Source: Echinometra lucunter (taxonomy: Eukaryota; Echinodermata; Echinoidea; Camarodonta; Echinometridae). Taken from it: a stretch of DNA of 64,000 nucleotides. The stretch is taken from assembly GCA_029962745.1 (NCBI GenBank), contig CM057152.1, forward strand, positions 22,959,176-23,023,175. Direction: 5' to 3'. A program made the position numbers and the translations under genes. The first letter of the stretch is position 1. Every line of letters begins with the position of its first letter. The notes beneath the pieces are model-generated. The model was not told the DNA's origin, did not search any database, and was given only the letters and a program-made list of their open reading frames with translations. Below are positions 49,025-61,258 of this stretch, in pieces.

Positions 49025-52000
49025 CGTTTGTCCCATGGTCTAGTGCCTCGCCTCTTCTATTTAATGACCTGAATCAGGGGGGCTACTGTATACTGACTGG
49101 GGGTTATTTGAAGGGGGGCCAGGGCCTCTTGTACTCTGCCAGTCAGGAGAATCTCAAACAATGGCTGCCTCCCAAATCCTTCAACAATGACAAGATCCGC
49201 CGCTCTATTGTTTGACTCAAGTATGAGAACGCAGGAGAGGGAGGATTCCCACCAAGCTTAGCAGAGGCAGTAATTTACCTGAATATAGACAACACCTTTC
49301 ATTGGAACAGTAAACAAGAGCAGAGATTCACCGCCTCATGGCTTAGGAGAATAGAATGGAAATCTTTGATGACATAAGGTGTGTGCTTGTTGTGTTGCTG
49401 TATGTCTGGCTGGTCAGCTGTAGGAGTATCAATGGATTTTAATCTTCATTATCAGCATACCATTACACACGATTAAATCAAAGCTAATGGTATTCCCCTC
49501 TTTGTAATCTGTCTCGTAATAAATCACATTAATCTTACCCAGATTATGTTAGTGAAACATACCAGCTTATAGCTTAGATCTCACCTACACACCAATTAAA
49601 TTAAACTTTATTTTCCTTCATTGTCACTCTAATTGGAAAACACTAGAATGTAAAAGGAAGGTATTCATCCTGTCATGCAGATAACATTTCGTCACTGGTT
49701 TTGCAAACCAACATATAGTCTGTTTGGAGCCAGAAAGTCTGTATAAAATGATATGAATTGATGCCCTTTTTGCTTGCAATGGACGGTATATCTCTTGTAC
49801 TTTAAACTATGTGCATACACTAGTACACGAAACCAGTGACGATTCTTCCATACACTGAAGAGAACTAAGATATGATGTGGTTGGTCAAAAGACATTAATG
49901 TTAAGAAGTAGATATTTCAGATAAATCATTAAACAAATTTTTGAAATACTTTCCAGTTAACATAATGTGTATCACTGGGGAAAAAAAAGGGGGGGGGGGG
50001 TTATGAGATATTTTCAGCCAGGAAACCCACTCACATGGAGAACTGCTCTTCCATTCAATAGCTGCCTTTGAGCACGCAGAAAGGCAGGTGAAAGTTGAGT
50101 GTCCTAGAGTTAGGCATATCCAGCACTGCTTGTCAGGTCGAGTATCCACACTGATCCTACAGCCTCTGCAACCTCTCTGTACGTGTTGTCTACGGTTGCC
50201 TTGGTGAGACCATGCTACACCCTATGTGCGTTAATCACAGTTGATCAAGTTAGCCAATATGGTGGACAAATACATCCCTAATTGGCACTTGGTATTCCAT
50301 GACAGGGGTTCAATTATAAAGGCGCTGATAGCTGGAGGCAGTGGGGAAAAAAAGTCAGTCTTTCTTTCTCTACTAGAAACTAAAGTTACTCTGTAAATAT
50401 TAACTGGTAATTTATCATTCTCCTCCATTATTTAAAAAAACATTCATTCAAAACAGAAGAGTCTATATAGTTCACAAATATTTAGGTGAACTCTGTTAAC
50501 TCGTAAGAAATTAGGGATGATTCTGCTTCTGCAAAACTAAGATGTTAAATGTAGCTATTTTCACTGGTATCTGTATATCTTCCCAAGACTACCAGGTGAA
50601 TTAAGCCATTCTCATAATTTACCCTCTGTCACTTGATATCTAATAGCAATTTCCTGTCTTTGCCTTCTTTATTTTAATTTTGTGAAGTTATCATTAAAAA
50701 ATGTGACTTTTTTTTTAATGTGTAGAGAGAGAGAGATAGAGAGAGAGAATAACAATAACAATGCCCAGCAATGGATGATTCTTTGTAGAGTTGAAGAATT
50801 TTCTCCCTTTTGATCACGATCAACTTCTTATCTACATTCTGAATAACTTGTTTGTTTAGTGAAGAGGAATTCGAACTCAAGGAAAAAGGCGTTACCAACA
50901 GTTCACTTGATTAATATGCCGAATTTAAATGCATACAGAATTGTGAACAACTCTAAAGTCAAGATGGCTGATACTCAGGGCTCAGGTATTGACCCGAATC
51001 AACGAGATGCACTATTTATAACATGTGATCCATACTTTGGCCAATGCCATGATGTTGACAAGAAAGTGAAGAAGGGGTCAGGCAAAGTTTGCGTTGCCCA
51101 CAGCTTCTAGCTGGGTTAAAGATGCTCTGATCGCAAACAGATGCGGTTAATTGTTATCAGTCAGTTGAAGAAGGACACGTTCCCACAACCAATGAGATGC
51201 TGTCATGATGCTCGTTGAATACTGTAACGTCATAGCTTACTTAGTACAATGCGTGTAGGTTAAAGTATTTGGGGGACAGTGGGAACAGCTTTACCTTGGT
51301 TCATAAGATCGATGGCATTGACATGATTCTTAGGAGCATTTGACATTTCCTCATTCTCCGTAGGCCTATTCCTCTGTGTGTGCTTATCCTATTGAGCAGT
51401 CTTTAATCCTTTGATACGTAATTATATTTATCCTATTTGCGTCATTATCGCTCTCCTCAGTAATCATTAATCCATTTAATTTGCCAACACTTTTCCTCTT
51501 CCTCATTCTTCCAGAGATTGCACCATTTCATTTTCTTAACCCAATGAAACGGTCTTTTTGATAGTTAACACACATTCCAGTAAGTTTTACCTGACGTCGT
51601 CATTGTCAGTATTCAGTGAGTTAGATCGAGACCTGTGACTTGAAAAGGCCATGTCATTGCCCCTATTGACCAGATTTTTGCCAGCTTCCTGTGCATTTCT
51701 TTGAAGTCAAACACCTTGGAGAGGATATGTGACATGGAATAGAAAGCATGGGTGTGATTGTGGTGGACAGGTAAAGTGGACGTTTGTTTTGTGTCTGCTT
51801 AATGATACTTGATTGAATAAGAAGACATGGAGGACATTTCAAGGTTTGGGTCCTTTCAGCCTCTAGAAAGATACCCTGTGGTGTGTTCTTCATGCTTGAA
51901 AAGAATAGAATTACTATGCATTGCAGTTTCCATGCTCGGATGTCACACACGCCCTGCATTGAATTAGTCAATCAATCATTCGTGCGCCATCAAATTATGT

Positions 52001-54121
52001 TGCCATGACGACTGAAGCACCGATAAAGAGAATCAGAAAGGTTGCTGTTTACAAACATGTGCACAGCTAATGTGGTTTTGAAGAAATACTGCTTGAAAGG
52101 GAATGAACAATCAAAATCTGCCTGTTATCGAAAGCAAATCACCTGGTACTTCGCCATGTCAGGTTTCTTTTCAAAAAAGATGTTGACTGGGTTAATGGGA
52201 CTGGTGTCGGTGCTTGTGTGTCGTTAGATTCTTGATATGGGAACGCCACATCCCAGTCTTTCCCACGTGCCTTCCTCCTATGTGTCAATGTGTGACGGAG
52301 CGTGTCTCTGTGTGGTACCTGTATACATATACATGCATATCAAATACGAATATATACAACTGTTGTGTGTGAGTGTGTGTTATATACAAATGTATTTATG
52401 CCTCTGTCAGGGGTTTGTGTGTGTATGGGGGTATTTGTTGCGTACTTGTAAATAGAATTATTTGTTTAATTTTACCTTTCAGCTACAGACTAAGGATAGT
52501 GTTAATACTTTACATTAGGGATGATCCCTTGGAAGCATCAAACAATTCCTGCATCTATCTTCTTATTAAAAGTAGAGAACAAGATCTTAAATTTGTATTC
52601 ACAGGAATACTGTGATTTCTATTATTGTTAGTTTTGCAACATGTTCAATTTCAGATTCAAAGAATATATAGAAAAAAGAGCAAATAATGGAAGAATTCTT
52701 CAGTTATTGATTTATTGCTCCAAGTGAGATATTTTTTATTACCAGTAAGTTGAGATATATCATACAGCAAGGTCTTTCCCCTGCAAAAGGTGTGAGCCAG
52801 GGAAAAAACCCCAACTAAAATATCAAATTCATATGCATCCGTTGGTGCAATATGTACCATTATAGTTAAGTATTCATTTTGTTTACTAAATAATGTATCT
52901 GATGCTGTTGCTAGCACAGTATTGGTAAATTATTGATTGAAACCAGACTTAGAGACTGTAGCATTGAAAGAAATACATCCATTATTAATCTTATATATCA
53001 GCACAGAGGGAAAAAACACAAAATGCAGTGAATGATTTATGAATGTTTTGATTGGGATGTATATGTGGGTGTGTGTGTGTATGGTTTCAATGAGCTATTC
53101 TTGTGTCATTATTTTATCATGCAAGAGTGATAGAGCAATTTTAAGATCTATTTGCTTTAGAAAACGCATATTGAGACATTGACATCATTGAATGAAATAT
53201 GTGAAACCCACTCACCCACATCCCCCCCAAGAATTGAAGTAATATTACAAATTTTAAATGATCAATGTACATGTACATGTTAAGAGAATTGAACAAGTTT
53301 GTTTTTTATTTTTAATGATTTTATGGGTATTTTATTTTTTTATCAGTACAGTTACAATTTTACAGAATATGTTAGTAACAGCTGTGGTACGTCTACTATT
53401 TTATCATTTGAGAGGGTGTTTAATTATGTTTTGTTAGTAAAGCACAGAATAAGGAAGTCAGAAAGAGAGTGAAGAACATAGAAGAAAATTATTTTACAGC
53501 TGCCGTAAGAATTTAGATAACGTTTGAAAGGATAACTTCAAAGTTATTTACCATTATTTCTTTTAACCTCTCATATGCATTTTAGGATCTTCCAGTAGAT
53601 GAATTTTAAATCTTTGAGAATTTCTAATTTAGATCCCATGATGATTCTATCCTCAGATCATTCAGGCCAGACATTTACAAGGCTAAGAACATCATACTAT
53701 TTTACCATTCTTGTAGTATGGGAGCATAAGAGAGAGATAGGGAGAGAGAGAGGGAGAGAGAAAGAAAGAGAGAGATATAGAGAGAGGGATGAACTTCTGT
53801 GAATGTCTTGTGAGTATGTCTGTCTGGTCTCATCATGTCACCCTTGCTGCATCCACTTCATCTCAATGTCACGCAATGTTAATCAGCATCAAGTCTTGAC
53901 TTCCTGGTCATTGAACCTCTATTCTAGGTGCTGGCATCCCTCCACATCCCCCCCCCCCACCCCCAAATCCCTCTCCTTTCTCCTTATCTCTGCTCACTCC
54001 ATATCTCCATTACTCCATGGCAGCAATGTAAAATCTCCATGCTCTCGCCATCTCCCCTTGTATCTTTCTTGTCTTCTCTCTTCCATCCTCCACCTATTCC
54101 CTCTCTGTTTCTGTGTCTTTA

Positions 54122-54157
<36 letters not shown>

Positions 54158-55369
54158 TCTCTCTCTCTCTATCTCTCTCTCCTTATGTTTTTCCCCTCCT
54201 AGGCCAATAGTGTGTCTGTGTTTATCTTTTAAATCATATGTTGTTTCTTTCTGCATCTTCTCTTCCCTCCATCCATATTAATTCATTCTCTTTTCTTCCT
54301 TTTTCAATAATTTTACCTCTAACCATAATAATCTTTCTAAAGCCCCTTTCCTTAACCTTATCTTCCTTTTCCCTTTCATCTCTTTCCAGATTCCTCATCT
54401 CTGTCTCTTGTTCCATCTCTTCTACCCCTTCCTCTCTTCTGCTCTCTCTATCATGCACTCTCTCTCTGTCTGGCATCCTCTCTTCCTCCTCCCTTCTTCA
54501 TGTTGTTTTTCTAGATGTCTCTCAGTGACCCCTCCCTAATCCTCCCTTCCCCCATCACCTCTAATCTGTTGGTCATTAGACCCTAACATGAGCCCACTTC
54601 ATGACCCAGACCTGACTCGGATCTCTTCCATTTCCTACCATTTGGTAAGATCATCATCCATTGGGCAGTGTCAACCTTCATATCACTCAAGTTCACTAGA
54701 TTGAAAATCATATGTCTTCCACTTTCATATTTACTCTAATACTTTCCATTTCATTATTGCAATCAAATTGGACCTGTCTGTGTAACTTCTACCCCTTGGC
54801 TGCATCCAGAACTTAGGTATATAGTCCCATGAATAAGCTTTTGATCCCTTTATTAAATTGAGCTTACAGAATGTGTCAGGTTCAAAGTCTCCCTGTCAGT
54901 ATTACATGTATGACATGTATTTAAGGAGTCCTTCTGCTTAGTCAAATATAGATCCCCCTTCCTCTATATGCTGAAAAGCTTGGTTCTCTTCCTTAGATAT
55001 GAACACATCAGAGTATAGGTTGCCACTATGCATCTCAGTTTCTGAAGTAGTTATGAAAGGGTGACAGCATTTCTGCACTTTAGGAATCTCTGCAACCAAA
55101 TCTTCATCAGGGCAATGAAAATGTATTATTTAAGATTTCTTCAAGATATAATTGCTTGGGATGAAAAAAAGATATGTATATTTGAATTAAAATGCTACTT
55201 TTAATGTGCAAATAGTTATGTGGCTGATGTACACTTGCATGTATCGACCAGCATAGCTAAACATACATAGTGTAGGATTACATTCATGTAGTGTTCATGA
55301 AAATTATTTGATGTAAAATTAAACGGAAGGAAGAGGAAAAGGGCTTGTTGGAAGTGGGAAGGGGCCTGT
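49025..55369. other. Intronic sequence with simple repeats
   Basis: Mostly unique sequence. It holds a G-run (49989-50000), GA runs (50725-50750 and 53729-53790), GT-rich sequence (52365-52430) and a long pyrimidine-rich stretch (53935-54530) including (CT)n at 54122-54182. The 135- and 117-codon frames in the pyrimidine stretch are low-complexity. Confidence 0.5.
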
Positions 55370-55378
55370 TAGAAGCCC

Positions 55379-55592
55379 GGTGACACGACATTTGCTCCGG
55401 CGACAATTGCTCCTGCCTTAATTTCTCCGAAGACATAGGGTTAGGGTTAGGATTGCAATAGGGGTTTTGGTTCAGAATAATGTGAGGATGAGGATTAGGG
55501 TTAGTGTTAGGTTTGAGGTTAGGTTTTATGTTTGGCTCAACGTTCAGATTTTCCATGGGAGCAATTGTCGCCAGAGCAAATGTCATGGAACC
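55379..55592. mobile_element. 214-bp MITE with 9-bp target duplication and TTAGGG-like core
   Basis: The left end GGTGACACGACATTTGCTCC followed by GGCGACAATTGCTCC is inverted at the right end, GGAGCAATTGTCGCCAGAGC with AAATGTCATGGAACC. TAGAAGCCC occurs directly on both sides (55370-55378 and 55593-55601). A 9-bp target duplication is typical of Mutator-like elements; an 8-bp reading would suggest hAT. The centre is made of degenerate TTAGGG-like units. Confidence 0.82.
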
Positions 55593-55601
55593 TAGAAGCC
55601 C

Positions 55602-58600
55602 ATCTATACTCAGAAATTGTGCAGTGTTTGAAGATCATATAAAATCATTATATAAAGGCATGAGCCTTTATTCCCAGTTTGTTGCCTTTTACATCATGTG
55701 TTTCTGCCGAAAAGGGTGGTACAGGTGCATTAGCTGGTGCATGCCTAAAAGTAATAGATTTTTCTCCAGAATGATTTTTAAGGAAATAGAATATGCTTTT
55801 ATAAAGTAAAGTAGATAAAAGGCTGAGCAAAATGAAGCCTTTGGTTGCGAGTTGCGTACTTGAAAGATGTGTATTTACTTTATAGTGTATTCATCCACTA
55901 AACAGGAAAAAAAAAAAACCTTGCAAAACAAACAAAAGATGAGTAGATTTCATTGAAAAACCAAGAAAGTTTGCATCCACTTACATGCTATTCCACAATC
56001 TCCCATCTTTCATTTCACAATGCCTGAAGTAGTCAAATATCATGAGGCCTTGCCGTAAATGGGAATTCTTGTGAAACACATATCATGTGTGAAGGACTCC
56101 GTCCATCTGTTCCCTTTGCTGAATGAAAAGCCCAGGCAGGAAAAGGAGCTATTTGAGAAAAAGAAGAAGAGACATTGATTTCCCGGGGACATAACTTAGT
56201 TAAACGGGGGATTTTAGGCGGGATGCTGGAGAAGACAAGAGTGTCTTGCTTAGAGCAAGAAGCTGATACACTAGCAAGGTGCATCATAATGGTTCAGGGT
56301 ACGGTGTAGAGTTACCGTCGGTCAAAGCAGTTCGTTTGAAATCGGAGGCGCGTTGAGATCGGATTGCCAGAGGATCCTCCAGGTGAACTGTTATTGGTGG
56401 ATTAGGAACGGGGGTTTGAGAGAGTGAACAGCTAGGCAAGGCAGAGCAAGGCCAAACTTAGTCTCCCAAGTGATCTCACTCCTCTCATCTTACATAAGGC
56501 TCAACATGAATTGCTAATGCTCCTCAAAGTGCCAGAGCTAAGGCTGCGCCATTGATACAAAAGTTCTGATGTAGATGAGGTGAATGTGTATTGATCATAA
56601 GGCCACCATGCAATGCTGATTTCTTATCCTGTCCATGCTGTATAGATTTAAATGAACATTTCATCATCAACTGAAACTAATGCATGTATCTTCTTTCCTT
56701 TTTAGTGTTTGTAGATTGTAAGGAAGACTTAATGCAGTCAGTAATTTCTCAAAGAAAGAAATCCTTTCAAAAAAAACCCCCAAAAACACAACATTGAAAA
56801 AAAATACTATTTAATCAGATTCATGGCACTTTTCTTCTTTGCTTCCATAACTGTAAATGAGCTTTGATGAAGAAACATAATTTTTGTTATTCATTTCTCA
56901 CATTCTACATTACCACATGAATTGCATGATCACTAAGCTGATTAACTGTTTGTACTAATCTTTCCCATTTTCCGTCTGATGCAAAGTTTCACACTCCTGA
57001 GTGTGATGTATTTTTTAAACTCAAATTGTCATTGCAAAGACTCTTTGCAGGAAGTTTTTTTTAGCAAAAGGGACTTTAAAAATGAATATTATTGAGAAAA
57101 TAGTTTTTCCTTTTAAATATATTTGTATTTAATTGGTGAAACAGAAATATATTATTGCTGATGGAATGCACTTTCACTAGATTTTTTTTTATTTTATTAA
57201 TTCAGTGAAGTAAAGAATAAGCATAAAAATTAAATATTAGGTTGTTGTATTCACATAGTGTATTTTCCAATCATTTTTGTGGAGAGATTTTTGGCAAAGA
57301 GATGAAGCGAACTTACAAAAATTGATCGTGCTTTCCACAAGAGATATGACATCCTGTTATGTTTCGTGGAAATTTACACGACGTCATACATTGTCATTAG
57401 CAAATTTTGATAAAATTGTTTCAGTCTCATTAACTTTTGATACCTGACTGTGATGCCATTATCTTTCTATTAAAATGAATGAATCGATGTGTTTGTCTTG
57501 CTTTACACCCACGCACAACAATAGTCAGTTACCCGCCTTATATGATATGAATTATCACTGGCATTAAGAGTCATTTATTGACACGAAAGCAGCTATAGTG
57601 CTTACAGACCATTTGTTGTTAGGGGAAGGGGTGAAACGACTTGTGATAAGGACATCTGAACATGGGACAAAAAAACGGGGATAACACTCCAAAGAGTTCA
57701 CTGGTACTCATTTCATTTAAACGGTGCGTCACCATACCAAACGATTACAAGAACTGTGTATTACGCTAATCGGTAGGCCTCTCGTTGTGCGGTCATGTAA
57801 TCCATTTGTTTGCTGTGCTCGTACAGAGTCACTTATATGAAATAATCTTGTTAGGCGTTAATTCAGTTTGGTACGACTCTTCGCTATCACAATGCTCAGC
57901 TGAGCAGAAAAATTGGGAGGAACTCTGCAAATGTCATTGCACTTTTTTGCTACGTATATTGTATAATAAACGCACATCAGCGAGATGAATGGAAGGTATA
58001 AAGCCAATTTGTGTCTCCATTGATGTGGGAGGGAGAGGAGGGTGGTTGTCGTAGTAACAAGATGAAGCAGTGAAAGTACTCTGTATTAGCGTATGCATGA
58101 GGGGAGTTGCTAAACATTAATTGGAGATGCATGATGGTGTGATGTGAAGGTCAAGGTTTTATCATCTTAAGAACTGAAGAGTATATAATTGGTATTATGA
58201 CAGAGATAACGATATGTCCTTGCCGATACATCAGACCGGGAGTGACGTGATCACGAGTACGTCACTGGTATATAGGTAAAAGTGGTGCTTTTATGTAAGT
58301 TTTAGGCCCCTCTTGGGGGGGATTCCTAATTGATAGCTTAGTGTTATTACTTATCAATTGGTAAGGCCACTTTATCATTGATGGGGATTATGTCACGAGA
58401 AGTGCAGCTATGATGGAACACTTTATGGGATGGGTTACGAACAAATGAGTGAATTACAGTGAACTGTAGAGGATGGATGATTCATCTCCTGATAGCAAAT
58501 AAGAACTAATAGGGATGTGGTTTAGGTTACCACATTGAATGTTGTCCACTAGATTAACTGAATGTAACTCATTAGAATGTTCCAAGAAGCAAGCCGGTAA

Positions 58601-59154
58601 TTTGACAACTAAGATGAATCACCTTTGCTAGGACCGAGATATGGATTTGGATGGTAGGCTTAAGTTACCTCTGGCTGGAGTGGCACGTGCCGATCGTTGC
58701 ATCTGCAATCCATTAAGCAGCTAATTTGACAGTAGTGTTGCCTCCTCCTGACCTATCACACCAAACCGTGCACACATGACAAGGATGATGCTTAGTTCAT
58801 AGGACTAGGTTTGCTTGCAGACTCCAGGATCCTTTTTAGATTTTGTTCTTTTTTTCTTTTCATGGGATTACCAATCATAATCTCCACAAATGTTTGATAT
58901 TTGTTCTAGAACCTTCTACTGTACATGTATGGAATGTAACAGAAGAGAAAAGGGAAATACATTTTACATTTGGTGGGCAACTTGTATATTTCGTAAAACA
59001 TTGAGGAATCAATTTTAGCCATTATAATGGCTGTGCTTGAAAATAGAAAATCTTTTAAAGACTTGCTTTTCACTGCATGTGTAGGATATCAATGAAGATA
59101 TCCCCCTGGGAATAATTTAGACTTACAAACACACATCTCCCTCACACCCACACC
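55602..59154. other. Intronic sequence without recognised features
   Basis: Unique sequence, a little less AT-rich in 56160-56450 and 58200-58760. No supported exon, RNA gene or repeat was seen. Confidence 0.4.
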
Positions 59155-59742
59155 TTAAAGGAGAATGCAACCCAAGCATCAGTGTGCTCTTAGTGAATAA
59201 AGGTGACCAAAAAGATTAAACAGTGAAAGTTTGAGCAAAATCGGACAATCTGTTCAAGAGTTATGAATTTTGAAAGTTTCAGTAAATCCCTATTATGAGG
59301 ATCCTTGAGTTGGCAACTTTGCCAGCATCTGTGATATCATCGTGGACAACTCTCCATTCATTTTGTACATAATTTTTCCAAAAAATAGATTTATATGAAA
59401 TTTCACGTCAGGAATCAACGTAATTCTTCCCAATATGCTTGCAGAATTGATATAGCCATGTCATACTCAAAACAATAAATCAAAAGAATTTTTATTTCTC
59501 TTGAAAATAAAGAAAATGTTGAATTCTGTGTACAAAATGAATGGAGAGTTGTCCACGATGACATCACAGATGCTGGCAAAGTTGCCAATTTAAGGATCCC
59601 TATAATAAGGATTAACTTAAACTTTCAAAGTTCATAACTCTTGAGCAGATTGTCCGATTTTCCTCAAACTTTCACTGTTTATTCTTCTTGCTTTTCTTCA
59701 TTCACTTGAAGCACACTGATGTCTGGTTACATTCTCCTTTAA
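59155..59742. mobile_element. TTAA-bounded foldback MITE, family F, nearly full-length hairpin
   Basis: The ends are TTAAAGGAGAATGCAACC and the inverse GGTTACATTCTCCTTTAA, with CATCAGTGTGCT repeated in inverse at both. Inversion continues almost to the centre, giving arms near 250 bp, including GTTGGCAACTTTGCCAGCAT and CTGGCAAAGTTGCCAATTTA. A TA duplication with TAAAGGAG ends is an alternative to TTAA. Confidence 0.83.
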
Positions 59743-60698
59743 TATTACATGATGTAAAGATTTATACCATGACAGCCTGCAAATCATGATTTATGAATAT
59801 TTTTTAGAGGTAATGCTCATTTGCTTGGTAACGTTTTTTTCTATGTTTTTAAGACCACAAAGCATTTCTCATGATGCATGTACTTCATGATAGATACATT
59901 TCTCTTTCTTCTTTATCTTTTGATGATATTCTAATCACATTGCAATCTATGAGATCTGTTATTGATCGTTTTGCAAATGGGACCCCGGGGAAGAGCAGTG
60001 GCATTTTGTAAATGTGTCTGAATTGGGGTATGTATGCATATCTGATAGCCTCAAAGTTTACTCTGTGTAATAATAAGTATGTCATCTTGGTATGGACATA
60101 GGAATAGTCAAACAAATCACTGATGAAAGTATGAAAAGTATTAAGCAAGTAGCTTTTAGTTTGCTACTTTGATGACAAAGGAGTTCCACTTCTTACTGAC
60201 AGTGCTTGAACAATTAAATATGCATTATAAGTGCAATGACTGTCTTACATCTGTGGGAACTTGTGTTATCTCGGCATGTCATGTGTGTTAAGAATGAACT
60301 CTTCAAAATGGGGGGAAAACCCCTTCCCCTTCCCCACTGGCTTGTTCTGAATGTGCCATCTTGTATTGATTGCTATCATAAAATCTTGTGACAAAAGGGT
60401 TGCAATTTCTGTTCTACCTCCCATGAAGTTACTCACCATTGTCTTTGAACAATTGAAGTACTAGATTTTTGTCCAAAGAGTGTCAAGCTCTTTTCCATAA
60501 AGGGGAATCCGTTTACAACTTTGAAAAGATCTGCAAGTGCTTCATTGCATGCAATCATATTATTTCCTATATACATGTATTTATTGTGAACAGGCATACT
60601 TAGTAGATGAGCCCATAGCGGTACATTGTTCTCCTTTTAAACACTTTTGAAGTATATCTTGATCCCAAATGCGAGAAAGAGAAAAAAATGCAGAAATG
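59743..60698. other. Intronic sequence, nothing recognised
   Basis: AT-rich with no supported features. Confidence 0.4.
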
Positions 60699-61006
60699 TT
60701 AAAGGGAAAGTCCACCCCAGAAGTTTCACTGTTTCAATAAAAGGAGTTAAATTTGAACAGCATTTTTAAAAAGAAATGAGCAAAATTGATGAAAGAATAA
60801 GAAAATTACACTCATTTACATTTTCTAGTGAATTACTCTTGGCTCTGCAAATTGGCAACACTGATACATCATATGCGAGCAGCTCTCCATTCACTTTGTA
60901 CATGCAATTTCACATTTTCTCAATTTTCTTGGAAGTTACACATTTTCTCACCCCATAGTCAAAGTATGTTATGTAAAAAGCAATTCTTCTGAACATACAT
61001 TGACTA
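60699..61006 (+). mobile_element. Left half of a family E foldback MITE, truncated
   Basis: Matches the left half of 38602-39165 from TTAAAGGGAAAGTCCACC to ACATACATTGACTA, then stops at the element's centre. The right arm is absent. Confidence 0.8.
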
Positions 61007-61258
61007 CTGGAATAAGAGAGATTTAATTGTAACTAATCATTAAACTACTTGAATTGGCAATGGCGTATTGAAAATAGAATCAGTGTTTTTTGTGTTCAAA
61101 TTGGCAATATTTATATCAATTTCACAATTTCCATTCACATTGGTTTGTGTCATATGCATTTTCATTTTTTTGAAGCCAGATTTGAGTGGAAGATAGAAAT
61201 ATTTGGTGCCCGTTTTAGGAGAAAAAGCTGATTGATTTAGCTTTATGCTACGGGTTAC
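61007..61258 (-). mobile_element. Truncated family A' MITE, inverted
   Basis: The reverse complement matches the element at 7649-8061 in the blocks TTTAATGATTAGTTACAATT, TTGCCAATTTGAAC and the end GTAACCCGTAGCA. One end is missing where it meets the truncated family E copy, and the other edge reads TTAC rather than TTAA. Confidence 0.65.

Noticed and set aside
53803..54528. Ser/Leu/Pro-rich frames of 96-135 codons and an antisense Glu/Arg frame
   Set aside because: Low-complexity CT-rich DNA.
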